Source of the DNA: Gaertneriomyces semiglobifer
Lineage: Eukaryota; Chytridiomycota; Chytridiomycetes; Spizellomycetales; Spizellomycetaceae
Direction: 5' to 3'
Assembly: GCA_025558075.1 (NCBI GenBank)
Contig: JAHLKF010000013.1
Coordinates: 434,001-498,000, forward strand
Length of the DNA: 64,000 nucleotides
The notes under the pieces are model-generated. The model was not told the DNA's origin and searched no databases. It saw nothing but the letters and a program-made list of their open reading frames with translations. Every line of letters begins with the position of its first letter. Within the stretch, counting starts at the first letter, position 1. The position numbers and the translations under genes are program-made. This document shows positions 53,429 to 64,000 of the stretch, piece by piece.

Positions 53429-55583
53429 TCAACTTCCTCCTCCGCCACAACCACCACCTCCAGCCCCTCCTCCACAGCTCCCACCCCCTCCTCCACAGCT
53501 TCCTCCGCCTCCTCCACAGTTTCCTCCGCCTCCTCCACAGCTTCCTCCGCCACCCCCGCAGCCTCCGCTTCCACTTCCCCCAGGGCATGGGTCGTTGAAA
53601 CTTAGATCGCCACATCCCAATGAGCCGCAACCTGCTGCGACACCCCCAGCGCCAAGCCCAACGTAAGGCAAATACGGCCAGTTGATATCGTAATGTCGGT
53701 TGCAGGACTGCCTCGTGCGGCGAATAGACGGGGGGAGGGGTTTAGAATGGACGGATGGCACCTCTTGACCGCCTCTCACAAAACGGCCCAGATACATGAA
53801 CTCCCCACTTTGTTGAGGATTATGGCGAACCACATTTGTGCGCCGTTCGCCGCAAAGTTCGCCCCAGAATGATGATGTCGGAACCAAATCGCAGGAATAA
53901 GGCTCTGCGTGCCGAGATGAAAGACGCCGTTCAGGATACCAATTCTCATACATATCTGGATTCGTTTATCATACCATTGAAGTGGCGTGCCCAAAGGACG
54001 CCCGTATCTTTAAAGGAATGCTTAAGCTGCCGGTCGGACACAGTATCGTCGTGATTCACGATATGCTTCATGTGCTTCAAACCATATTGTTGGTACTTGT
54101 CTGAATGAAGCTGGTGGGTATGCCACGCTAAGTCAATGTCTAGGGCGGGTGGATTAGCAAGAGTCGGGGTAATCTAGCAAATGACAAGAATATAAATATA
54201 CCTAGCGTTGGCACCAGGAACTTGGAAGGCTGAGCTGCCATCAGAAGCAAAAACTTGTGATACCGGACGGTCGCCCTTGCTAGATTATGCTCGTTCCATT
54301 GCACCGTTCCGTCCACCATCTTCCGATTAAAATCCCTTTGTCTCTTAACAGCTGCAACTAAATCGATGGTGAACGGCGACAATGTGCATGAATAGGCTTT
54401 GATCAACATCCTTATGGTGAGACGGCGCAACCGCCCTGCCGGGCATTTAGAGCGAGAATTTCTCGAAATCTTGGCCACATGTTTCAGCAGAACCGTCTCG
54501 AGTTCCGCCCAGCTGAACTGGTGGTCATGTGGTCTAGCCAGCAATTCCTTAATTGCGCGCTTCGCTAGGGGGTCTTCCGGTAAGAAAAGTAACTTGAGGT
54601 CTTCCAGCGCCCTTGCCAAGTCTACCTCGCCGGTACTGTAGTTCAACGCGCAACCGCTGTTTCCTCGCCGTTTATGTTTAGGAGCCGCGCCTGGAGGTTC
54701 TAACCAAAGCCAGGAACTTACCGAACTAGACTAACTGCACCAGTTCGATTCGCATCACGATTTTCATGTGCATCAACGAACCTTTGGACGTCGCTCAAAA
54801 ACCTCAATATAGTCGCTGACTCAAAGAAATGCCTCCGCTGGCAACTACGACACGCCAGAGGTGCTGATTGCGTACGAAACGGGATATACTCCTGGGCCGC
54901 GATGACCTGGCGGTTGGTACCACAGTCACAGGGAGATGAAAAGCTTGGAAGGTTGTTCAGGTCGAGAAGAAACGGCATGCCCGTGTAAGCTTCCCACGCC
55001 CCAACAGACAAATTGTCTATGTCCTGCGGCCTGTCAAAGAAGCTTGACTGAATAACGGTCCCATTCAGTACGGGTCTGACATGTGCACCGACAAAATATG
55101 AACCAACCTACCGCATGAAGTGGAAAGGTCAAAGGCGGGCGCTTATCCCGAAAAAAGTGGAACATATCCTCATTGTACCGCCATGGGCATAGCATATGTG
55201 CATGCCACATCAGGAGAACGTCTGCAGAATGATACTCTCAGCTATACATTCTACAATTTTAAACGTCGTTTGGTGAAAGCCTACCTATTGGCGGTAGCGG
55301 GGTAGAAATATCCTCAGACGGCCGTTGCTCTTTGATCATTTCCAGCCAGAGCACATACCGATGCTCCGCGGCAAAGAGATATGCCCAATCCTCCGCTGCA
55401 TCGGGTAGCTCCAAGGAATTGAACTGTCGCAACAGGTTCAGGTGCGCCCGCAAAGTGTCTGTAACCCAAACATTGTGAGCTGATGCTTAATCAATGTTGA
55501 AGATGAGGAACCGTACCGGTAGTGACAACCTTGTCGACAGCTACCGCAGTCCTTTCATTTGATAAATTCGAGCCTACGAGCAT
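53429..55583 (-). CDS. GRDP (DUF1399-type) glycine-rich domain protein, seven exons, 583 residues
   Basis: Exons 55583-55517, 55458-55285, 55221-55112, 55047-54722, 54635-54202, 54139-53975 and 53904-53429 fit in phase and total 584 codons. Family hallmarks: TTDTLRAHLNLLRQF; LPPI|DVLLMWHAHMLCPWRY across a splice; KFLVPTL|DIDLAWHTHQLH across another, with HIVNHDD after it. The last exon ends in Cys-Gly repeats (CGGGGGSCGGGGGNC…), the glycine-rich domain that names the family. GRDPs occur in plants and fungi; plant members are tied to stress and development, but the biochemical role is unknown. The Gly/Cys tail is encoded by a tandem 18-bp-type repeat (about 53440-53580), which on the plus strand would read poly-Pro. 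The start Met is the first in frame but could be further upstream. Confidence 0.9.
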
Positions 55584-56350
55584 GTGGACGAAGCCAACCG
55601 GATACTCAGCCGAAAGGCGGCAAGTAGAGTTTTCGGCGTGCACGCATCCGGATGCAGGAGGGGTTCCATTTTATACGTGCTAACAGGTACAACTGCCAAG
55701 TCTGCGCTCGTAGCATCTTTGGGAGATCGCACAATGTTTTTGACTCACACGCCTTGGCGGTTGTGATGAAACGGCTTGGGCGAATAGAAGGTCCTTTTGA
55801 CAATTCAAGATAAATGGCTCCCAAGGGCAGCCACCTCACTGATCGTGCCGGCAGCCATGTTCATGTAGTTTAGGAAAGGCCATCCATCATGTTGCATGAG
55901 TTGCGTCTCTGTTTAACAACTCGTCCTCACGCCTGTAAACATGCAACTGGGCGGTGGCACAGTCATATAGAACCTTGGACTCCCATTGCAGCTACAAATA
56001 CTGCTCGCACTGCATCTGAGCCATAGCGGCTTGATTGTTGTGAGACAGAAGCTTCCTTCTTCGGGGCCAATGGGCTCGGCGCACTATGTTTGGAAGTTCC
56101 TTGAACTACTCTTCTTCATGGCTTGCTGTGATAGCGGGACAAAGTATGCACTCAGGTGCACTATGCCGCCTTCGGTAATGCGCGGAACTTGTAACTGTAC
56201 GTTCCTAGCAAAATGGAAAAAACACAGGCCCCAATTTTGATATACCTGGCTGCATCTATACGACTGTCCATACAGCAAAATGGCAGTTGTCTGTGCCATA
56301 ATACGTATACCGATACAGGCGTCGCTTCTTAGTACCCAGCGTTGAACGTT
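55584..56350. promoter_or_regulatory. Divergent intergenic region between GRDP and small membrane protein
   Basis: About 770 bp. A minus-strand ORF (55839-55606) looks partly protein-like but does not splice into GRDP in phase, so I treat it as non-coding. No defined promoter element was seen. Confidence 0.35.
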
Positions 56351-56953
56351 ATGAACGAAGAGCAACCTCTTATCAACTCTCACCAACTCGGCACACCTCT
56401 CGATGATGCTAATTCTGACCGTTTCTCAGAGCGTTTGTTCGGCCTAGCTATTGTTGGATTAACTTTCGTTCCTGCATTTATGAACATTTGCCTCTGTTAC
56501 CATGTACTTCTCGGGGTTGAACCTGTGAGCTTGCCTCTCGCCAGCAGTATTCTCACTCTGGCGACATGGGGCGTGTACATTTGGGATTTGCACAAGGTTC
56601 GTGGTCCGAACAGTTCCCTGTCAGGTTCTTATATGGCCTTACCTAAGATCCTTGTCTAACAGCGCCGGGACCTCCGGCTCCGTTTGGCGGCATACGCCAT
56701 TCCTATTCTCGCATCTGCAGTGGCGTTTGTCGCCTGGCAAGTGAGCAGTGATGCCGTTGGCCATGTCATGTGGACCGCCTGCTTCTGCATCCTGACCGCC
56801 TGCCAGGTAAGTAAGATTGATCATGCAAGTCACGTCCGTCAGTGCTGATAGCTGATGACAACTATCTTGGTTAAGGTGTTTCCTGCGCTTCTGATGACTG
56901 TGAACGGAAACTATATATGGTCGCGGCGGGAACGCGCGACGTTTGCAGCCTAA
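56351..56953 (+). CDS. Small membrane protein, four hydrophobic segments, three exons (155 residues)
   Basis: Exons 56351-56596, 56663-56806 and 56876-56953 join in phase 0 (introns of 66 and 69 nt; the second starts GTAAGT). Starts MNEEQPLINSHQLGTPL. Hydrophobic segments: LFGLAIVGLTFVPAFMNICL; SLPLASSILTLATWGVYIW; LAAYAIPILASAVAFVAW; VMWTACFCILTACQVFPALL. The N-terminus has a dileucine-like acidic sequence (EEQPLI), often seen on endomembrane proteins. No family is recognised. Confidence 0.75.
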
Positions 56954-57832
56954 AAGTCAACCACTGGCCTCATGCATGATTTGAACGTGCAAGCTGTTTC
57001 TGTCAACTGAGCCTCTTCTCTCTTCAGAACTTGAAGGTTGACGATGGCTAAATCTAGAAAAGCAAGTTGATCCTTAAAAATGTTGAAGGTCATAACCGCC
57101 GGTTATTAAAAGATGTTGCGGCTCAAACCCAAGAAATGAAAAATGCGAAAGCAAATCGCTGGGGGACGAAGCAATCTCCTGTGTCTTCCTGTCACCATCG
57201 CACATGCGTCTCATGGAGTGCAAGTAAATTGTCCCCTCATAACCCACATGTGTCGATTCTACTGTCATGCGGTTCATTTCAGCTTCTGGGGCCGCCGTAC
57301 AGAGTGATTCGTACGCTGTCGCTCATATCCGGCATGCGTCGATTCTGGTGATTCTCTATCACTCACATCCAGCGTCCCGTCTACTGAAGTGTCAACGCTA
57401 TCGCTTATATCCCGCATGCCTCGATGGTGTTACCGATGTTCTGGCGGTTTGGTTCAGATTCTGCGGGCGGCAAGAGTAATTTCCCTAAACTGAGAGCTGT
57501 TGAGTACAAGTGGTCTATAGGTGCTGATACATATACAGGCATACCGTTTTCTGTCGCCCAAGCCTCGAGCCAGAGTTTGCCGGTCAGACGCAGAGTTTAA
57601 CTAAAGGATCATTATTGTGCTAGCCATGTTGTTTGCACAATCACTGTGCGCACGCGTCGGGAATTCCAAATCTCAAATGTGCCCACTTGCAGGAAATGCC
57701 AAATTGCCAATATGGTCCCGCAGTCTCAAAGAGAAACGAGCGAGGCACATAAAACTCACACCGATGCAGAACCATGCCCTTTAAAAATTACTGATCAAGT
57801 TGCTCGTTTGAGCACTCAGACATCATCTCATC
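56954..57832. other. Intergenic region, minor short repeat
   Basis: The phrase CATATCCGGCATGCGTCGAT (about 57327) recurs in diverged form at about 57402. Nothing else is recognised. Confidence 0.4.
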
Positions 57833-58532
57833 ATGCACCTGCCACTGCCTATTGGCCTCATCCTCATTCTGGGTGCCGTGTCAGCAATCGCCCAGGAAAC
57901 AGAAGTGGTTGTGGATCAAGCCGGTAGGTCTCCTGGCTTGCTTACTTCCAAGACGTTCTTCAGCTGAAATACGCATGTACACAGCTTGCGACAAAATCGG
58001 GCTTGCGCGCTATACTTGCGGAAATGGCTTCGAAAACGCTCTTCTTAAAGGCAGGGTTGCCTACCCCTCCGCCGAATTGGATGGCCATCTCAAAGCCCTG
58101 GCCAATTGCTTGTGTGATATTTACGCTCCGTATCCCGACGTAGCCTCGTTCCCCTGCCCCGACGCATTTGGTAAGGCGGCCCTCTTTGTCGATAGTGCTT
58201 CGCTCACAGCCTCTGACTGGAATTACATAGGAGGTCTGGCCGAATTTTATCCCCGATTTAAACAAGCTTGCTCTGACGGCGCGTACAACAACGTCCTGAT
58301 CGCTCGTCACCATGTACTAGTCATTTGGAACTACGACGATGTCAACAACCCAAACCCTGAAATGATCAGGTCTCAGGAGTATCATCCTCCTTACAAAAAT
58401 GCAAATGGAGAGGTGGTCTCTGGCAGTAACGTGCCGCTGATTAGCGGCGCCCCCAGGTTGGCAACGTTTGCTGGTCCAGTGATGATTTCCCTTGCTGCAG
58501 TATGCAGCGTGGCCGCGCATCTCGTTATGTAG
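57833..58532 (+). CDS. Secreted protein, possibly GPI-anchored (219 residues)
   Basis: Exon 57833-57923 encodes a signal peptide (MHLPLPIGLILILGAVSAIA, cleavage near AQE). A 40-nt intron (GTAGGT…TTCTTCAG) leads in phase to exon 57964-58532. The mature part has several cysteines (YTACDKIG, YTCGNGFEN, NCLCDIY, FPCPDAF, QACSDG). The C-terminus is hydrophobic after a small-residue stretch (SGAPRLATFAGPVMISLAAV…), as for GPI attachment. No enzyme motif is seen. Likely cell-surface or extracellular protein. Confidence 0.75.
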
Positions 58533-61267
58533 TGAAGGATGTGGATGCTATACATGGTGTGCCTCTTTGAATACAGTGTTCCTCATTCATAATATGTGTA
58601 CAATAGTATCCTTGAACACAGCATGTTGCCGTAGCATGGAATGCTAAACAATGTATTGTAAGACTTGATGAAGAGGAAGGGGGTGCCTACTTACCAAGGT
58701 CTCCCACTGATGCTGACATCAAATCCATCCTGTTAGATGTATTACACCTTTAGTAGTGAGGTATATCTTGTGCCGTGTGAACCGTGTAATTGGCAAGCTG
58801 GACTGGATTGAGCACAGAGTGGGCTGGAATGTTGATTACACACTGGGGTGGGAACATTTCGGATGGAACTGATACTAGATCAGATTTGTGATAAGGATTT
58901 GTAATTTCCTGCAACAAAAGGAGGGGTGCCTTCAAGACTTCTCCGGGTCAAGAAGAAGGTGCCCCAAAGTTTCATGAACAACACAATAGAAGCCTGTGCT
59001 GGTTGTGAGGTTATATAATCCCAGCAGTTTCAGTTGTTGCTACAAAAAAATCTGGGAATCACATTGAGAAACTGTCCTTTTTTGGTTGCTTGACAAAGCT
59101 TAGGGTGTGTTAGTGGGTTAGTATTGTGTTTGGTGTGGGGAGTGTAACAGCAGTGTATTGTAAAGTAGCCTTTCTGAGATTGTTCCTCCTATATCCAAAA
59201 ATGCAAGTGCTTTTGCTCTACTGTTTAATTAAAGCTTTGCAAACCGAGCATTTCGTTTGAAGATAGCTCTGCCTGGAGTTCCAAATGGCCTTGATTTGAA
59301 AGCAACCAATTATTTGCATGAGGGGAATGCATGAACATGATCATCTAGAGAATCCAAGCTAAGCTGCACTGCTGCACGGATAGTGTACGGTTTCTTTTTT
59401 GTATCAGCAATTTCTTCCAACCAGTCTTGTTCTCATTCTGAGAGCGATCCCCTGATGTGTTAGTCTTTACATTTTGAGGTTATCTTCACTGCCATTGTGA
59501 GAATGGAGAAATGATATCGCCTACTTCAGTCCCAGTACATCCTAGACTGTTTTCAAATGGCAAATCCACCTTGTCTATCCACTACTAACATGAGTAGAGC
59601 ACTAAGAAAATGCATGGACTGCCTTCATTCCTCAATCACCTCACCACTGTTGCTGATATTTCTGGCCCTGCATTTGCATCAAGTCTTCAACAGAAATTGC
59701 TTATCACTGTCTGTGATGCAACTTCCATTTAAGAGCACTTACTGAGCTGTAGTTATCCAGGCAGCAGTGTAATGTTCTATTCATGTCTGGCTTGTAGTCC
59801 GAGTCCATTTCAAGACTTCAATGCAAGGTCCCTTTCACAAGGGCCCAAGAAAGTAAAAACTGGGCCTTTCAAGTTCATTTCATCATTGTGTGTTGAAGTG
59901 CAGTCCTCCTGTGGCATTACATGTGACTTCAGCAAAGGAACGTTTCTCTTGTTGAAGATAGGTTTGAATACCAGTGTATTGTGCGCCTACCTTGATCTTA
60001 ACCAGGGGAAGTCCTGAGGGGACCCCTCCTTTTATAGCAGAGAAACTGTTGCACCCCTTACAACAGAAACCAGGTCCTTATCACAAATCAGATCAGGTAA
60101 TCTGTTGCATCTAGAATATTCCCAGCCCAGTCTTTGCCTAACATTCCAGCCCAGTCTGTGCCTATAGCCCAGCCTGTTCCCAACATTCTAGCCCAGCCTG
60201 TGCTCATTGGCTTCCAACATCATTGTCTTCCAACACCAACATCATTGTCTTCCAACATCTCTACATAGGGTACCAAGTTTGCAATGGCGCAAGTTGGTTG
60301 CCAAGTGACAATTTCTGATGAACAAATGGTAAAAGTCTTCCAGCAGGGAAATGATGGCCATTTCAGCCCTGCAATTGTTGCAGTAAGGAAAGACATCTAT
60401 TGGACCATCAAATTGCAGCATGCTCAAGCCAAATCCTGGAAGTAGTTGCACAACAAGTCCAGTAGCTCTCGAAAATGATAGATTTGGAGCCATGGAGCAT
60501 CTTCAGCAGATTCCTTGGCTGAAGTAGGAGGAAGACCTTCATGATATTGTTCTAACAGGAGTTCCAGTCTGCTGACAATGTTTCCAAAGGTGCGGGTCTG
60601 AGTGCAAGTTTGGTCTGAGCACCACAACTGCAATTGGCTCTAGTTGCCCTTGTGCATATCTGTATTAGAATTATCTGTCCTGGGACTTTGACAGTTTCAG
60701 TCTCATTTACCATTGAAGTTGGGCTCCCTCTGTGCTCATCTTGCAAATGCCCCACCTTGAGGATGGATCCTTTCATGCAACAACCTTCCCCAGGCATCCT
60801 CCAGCTCACATATTTCTTTGCTTGCCTTTAAATCAAATTGATGTGTGCACAAATGTCTGTTCAGTTGTGTGGAAGACCGTTAGATGGCCATTTGCTCCTT
60901 CCAAATATTAGGCAAGGAGTTTTTGCCAATCTTGTAGGTGAGAGACTTCCTTCTGATACCGCTATTGTAGTAACTGTGCCGCAGTATGTCATGGCAAAAT
61001 GCATCGTTTACCAAGACATGTATGTCAAACAATGCATCCTGAAGAGGAAACAAATTGGTGAATATGCTACACACACTAACCTGGTCATATGCTGGTCATA
61101 TGCTGGTCAATGTGATGAAGTACCCTTCCAATGGCCTTCAATACTACAGATATTTGAGAGAACGATCCTACTAATCAATGTGTATAGTTAAGGTTCAGTC
61201 AGATGTGGAAGTTACCTCTATGTCATATAATCTGCTCATTTATTAACAAAGCATGTGATGTGACAGA
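58533..61267. repeat. Copia-2 LTR remnants and unassigned repeat sequence
   Basis: A diverged plus-strand Copia-2 LTR is recognisable in pieces: 58880-59000 (GATTTGTGATAAGGATTTG, then ACACAATA) and 59285-59330 (TTTGCATGAGGGGAATG). A minus-strand LTR runs from about 60257/60235 to about 59935, containing the same TATAAAAGGAGG box and the phrase ACTGGTATTCAAACCTATCTTCAA split over its end. Its start is duplicated (two copies of CCAACATCATTGTCTTCCAA). From 60240 to 61200 ORFs on both strands look decayed and are not assignable. The last 40 bp match 8222-8269. Confidence 0.65.
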
Positions 61268-61654
61268 TGTTGTAAGGGAGTCCCGGTGACATACACGTCA
61301 TAGGGATTCCCTAACCAAGGCGCGCGTTATGACGCTGCCAGTGCTTACCTATGTCAGCACCTGCACGTGCATCATGTGCCCTGGCACACGTGACACATGT
61401 GACAGCTACCCTAACGCCCTCTCACGTGATCTTTTCCGTCGGGTGGTTCTCTTATGCCGGGCGTTCAACTGTACTCTCTTCAGACTTGTATACACATAAG
61501 CTTATTAGAAGGACCAGAACCTCAGCAGGATCCTCTGCAACCGGTTATAAGCCCCTGGCATTGCTAGCTGTCTCCTGCTTATCCTCTGCCCTTCAGTCTC
61601 CGGGTGGAACGGCCCGTTATTGACAGTTTCCGCCTGCCCGAGCGATCACGCTCC

Positions 61655-61970
61655 CGACACGGTTGATCCCCCTGCCTGCAATTAACGATGACTGCTATTG
61701 AACATCCTGCCTGTGTTCAACTGCTTACACCCCCGGATCACCCTGCCTGTGTTCCACGCTCCCGACACGGTTGATCCCCCTGCCTGCGATCAACGACGAC
61801 TGCTATTGAACATCCTGCCTGTGTTCAACTGCTTACACCCCTGGATCGCCCTGTCTGTGTTCCACCCTCCCGACACCGTTGATTTCCCTGCCTGCGATTA
61901 ATGACGACTGCTATTGAACACCCTGCCTGTGTTCAACTGCTTACACCCCCGGATTACCCTTTTTCTTTTT
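61655..61970 (+). repeat. Leader tandem repeats of the Copia-1 derivative (about three units of ~105-115 bp)
   Basis: Each unit contains CCCGACAC(G/C)GTTGAT, CCCTGCCTGCGAT and GACTGCTATTGAACA. Compared with two short units in the full-length copies, the leader is expanded. Confidence 0.7.
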
Positions 61971-61998
61971 TCTTGTTCAGTTAATTTTCTTTTCTTGT

Positions 61999-62607
61999 AT
62001 GGCCCGCTCGAGCTCGACCTGCAGTGCAAAATAGGAATTCTCGACATCTGACAACCCTCCGTCACTGTTCGCTGAACAACTGTTAACCGACACGCTTAAG
62101 AAAATCACTCCGTTCGACGGCAATCCCCAGGATGCCGCCCCTCGACTGCTGACATTCACTCGATCCATCGATATGTTGCACACTCTGCACGACGATCTCA
62201 CTGAGGAAGATCTTTTCTTAGTCGCCGCCTGCAACCTTCATGATTATGCCCTTACATGGCTCGAACACTGGAACTGCTCCACGGGAAAAGCCGATTCCAT
62301 CACCCAGTGGACCCCCCACCATCGCACGCTATGTCAACGCTTCATTCCCGCTGCTTATTTGGACTCTCAACGCTTAGCGCTGCAAAATCTCGTTCAAACC
62401 GGCACCGTCGGCGAATACAATGCTGCATTCGAGAAGATCCGCCTTACACTGCTGCCAAACCTGGAATCCAACACCGTGTGCCTCACGTACATATGCGGCC
62501 TCAAACCGTCTCTTCGTGACCGCATTCGCAATCGAGTTGCCGCCGAAAACCAGACTCTTGACGCCTTACAAGTTGCCGCCCTGGAACTGGATGCATCCGT
62601 GTACCGA
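61999..62607 (+). pseudogene. Gag of the Copia-1 derivative, with an early stop
   Basis: ATG at 61999 gives MARSSSTCSAK, then TAG at 62032, where the full copies have a Glu or Lys codon. The same frame continues through Gag (TDTLKKITPFDGNPQDAAPR… CGLKPSLRDRIRNRVAAE… ALELDASVY). It ends at the large deletion before the zinc knuckle. Initiation at a downstream Met (62173) could still give about 145 Gag residues. Confidence 0.85.
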
Positions 62608-62836
62608 AATGTAGGGTATGCACCGAGGGGGGAGTGTTGCAATAAAATCCCAGTGGCATACATGCCATTGGGGTTACCCCGTTATCGGTAATTGCTATGT
62701 CAGCACTGACAGTCACATGATCTTTTCCATCGGGAAGCGCTTAACGCAACCGTCAGTTTAGAACTTAGAACCTTAGACTTGACAGATAACAGAGCTTATT
62801 AGAAGGATAAGAGCATCAGCAGGTTCCTCTGCTACA

Positions 62837-63210
62837 GGGTTCAGTTTCACATTACTGGCACAGGTAAAGTTTTTACCAGTCCAATCGGTCTTTAACTTGA
62901 GCCAGAGTTGGCTGTAGTCTTCATCCTTACAGATGGGGTTCAATGTATCAAGCTCGCAGTCATCCTTGTCCTTGACACAGTTGGCGAGATACTCTTCCAA
63001 GGCGGTACATGCTCTACCGATGGCTTCACCGACATCGACAGAAAAAGAATAGGTAGGTGGTTTGAACTGATCATTGAAGATCGATCTGCTGGTCGCGGTA
63101 GCGTGAAAAGTGAGCGTATTCGGAATGTCATTCGGCATTGTCAACATGGTCAGGAAGTAGCCATCCTCGCACAGATGTCGTCGCAGAATGGTAGAAATTG
63201 ATATCGACAT
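62837..63210 (-). pseudogene. Unrecognised gene, 3' end replaced by Copia-1 LTR
   Basis: Starts MSISISTILRRHLCEDGYFL and runs about 125 codons (… SFSVDVGEAIGRACTALEEY, CVKDKDDCELDTLNPICKDE, NFTCASNVKLNP) before the reading frame enters the LTR at 62836 and terminates there. Cys spacing and composition look like a genuine host protein. Its continuation was not found on the other side of the inserted element. Family unknown. Confidence 0.45.
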
Positions 63211-63457
63211 GAAGACGTGACACGCATCCTGATAGATCAGGATATATACATATATATAGGTAGGTAGAATGCGACATGGGCATTATACAACATATGCAAT
63301 GTGAAAGGCTAGCGAGCGATGGTGATAGTATGCAGCATAACCTTCATGCAGTTCTGCCGCATGAGGCACATATATCTTTAGATGTTATCTTATGATATGC
63401 TCATATATGACGCGCAACATAATCTAGCATTCTGTCGTGTGGTGATCATGTGTAACG
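63211..63457. other. Intergenic, AT-rich
   Basis: It contains a short TATATA-type run at about 63241-63258. No gene is seen. Confidence 0.4.
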
Positions 63458-64000
63458 CTATAATAGAACTGTTTCTTTTTTCCTTGGTGTCCCACCGGGA
63501 AGAACCAGCGCCGATGTCCGAGACCAGCTGCGTGATGAGCGCTGTATCACAAACGATACACCGGACCCGCGCGTTTTCGGTCCCAGTACTCGTATCGCTT
63601 TTCGTCGCTGTTCGTCAACGATCTTCTTGACGGCCCCATCCAAGATTTTTAAGCACTCTTGGGATTCCAGCATAACAGCCTAGGCCACCATCAGTAGTGA
63701 GTGGGCACTGAGCGCTCAGTGGTCACAGACAACAAGCCCTACCTCAAAGAGTAGAAACAGTTCAAAGAGCTGCAGATCATCCAGTAAGCCCTGATCTTGG
63801 GCAACGGAAAGTTGGGCGAAATCGCCAAAAGCATACAGGTGCCCGGCGAGGTGGAATGTGAGTTGAAAGCAAATGGTGTCGTCCCACACTTGGAAGGAAG
63901 GTATTGCGATTGTGGAAAACTTTTCCTCGAGGGTTTGCGATAATTCCATGCCAACATCCTGCAGCGCACTTTGGAAATGTTCGCGGTGAATTCTCAGTTG
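63458..64000 (-). CDS. C-terminal part of an unrecognised gene, partial at right edge
   Basis: The exon from beyond 64000 to 63743 (…HFQSALQDVGMELSQTLEE… FQLTFHLAGHLYAFGDFAQL… LFELFLLFE) joins in phase 0 to exon 63679-63458 through a 63-nt GTAGGG…GGCCTAG intron. The second exon reads MLESQECLKILDGAVKKIVD and ends basic. Helical, amphipathic composition; no known domain recognised in the visible part. Confidence 0.55.

Larger units (their letters stand above)
61268..62836 (+). mobile_element. Gag-only, non-autonomous Copia-1 derivative
   Basis: 5' LTR 61268-61542 (subfamily A), primer-binding site 61543-61554 (GGTTATAAGCCC, one change from the full elements), leader, gag, polypurine tract GAGGGGGGAG 62625-62634, 3' LTR 62635-62836 (subfamily B type, about 200 bp). 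All of protease, integrase, chromodomain, RT and RNase H is missing; the junction joins gag codon ~200 to sequence just before the polypurine tract. No matching target duplication (ACAGA versus GGGTT). All cis signals needed for mobilisation in trans are present. Confidence 0.85.

Noticed and set aside
53394..53666. Plus-strand proline-rich ORF
   Set aside because: It overlaps the last exon of the GRDP gene, whose seven exons fit in phase; the poly-Pro reading is the complement of the Gly-Cys repeat.
55606..55839. Minus-strand ORF as an upstream GRDP exon
   Set aside because: I could not find a donor/acceptor pair joining it in phase, and it lacks family motifs.

Overview
The window is nuclear DNA of a eukaryote. 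Host genes are split by short GT-AG introns, mostly 50-90 nt. The gene set is: a CNT nucleoside transporter, a LOG-family enzyme, a G3BP-like NTF2/RRM/RGG protein, a glycine-rich-domain (GRDP) protein, and a long coiled-coil/LRR/IQ protein of a kind usually tied to cilia or centrioles. Together these fit an early-diverging, zoosporic (chytrid-like) fungus. That assignment is inference.

Layout. 1-7.2 kb: CNT 3' part (+), LOG enzyme (-), and a two-exon gene (-) whose second exon carries two copies of a repeat with a SUMO-interacting-type motif. 8.4-20.8 kb: a retrotransposon nest. A tRNA-like element abuts a reversed Ty3/gypsy LTR; a complete Ty1/copia element (Copia-1, copy 1) with a 5-bp target duplication sits inside that LTR; then come a truncated Copia-2 element and a second Copia-1 copy with a gag-protease deletion. 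20.8-30.3 kb: repeats, small or decayed genes, a long hairpin, and an integrase relic. 30.3-41.8 kb: Ty3/gypsy chromovirus material, namely an LTR-gag remnant (A) and a full-length but decayed element (B) inserted, with a 4-bp GATA duplication, into an HNH/NUMOD4 endonuclease gene. 41.8-43.1 kb: the rest of the HNH gene and two RING-type genes sharing a palindromic upstream element. 43.1-44.5 kb: an AT-rich island with a small basic ORF, then tRNA-Asp. 44.9-58.5 kb: ordinary host genes (G3BP-like -, LRR-IQ +, GRDP -, small membrane protein +, secreted protein +). 58.5-62.8 kb: Copia-2 LTR remnants and a gag-only Copia-1 derivative. 62.8-64 kb: two partial genes (-).

Most notable: (1) the Ty1/copia polyprotein carries a chromodomain between integrase and reverse transcriptase, in both long copies, whereas chromodomains are the hallmark of Ty3/gypsy chromoviruses. 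The chromovirus here carries its own chromodomain, so two superfamilies in one nest may have the same kind of chromatin-targeting module. (2) The HNH/NUMOD4 gene is cut by gypsy B yet reads in frame once the insertion is mentally removed; beside it lie RING genes with a shared promoter-like palindrome, which suggests, without proof, an inserted viral or viral-like gene block. (3) The gypsy gag start codon is formed exactly at the LTR/primer-binding-site junction.
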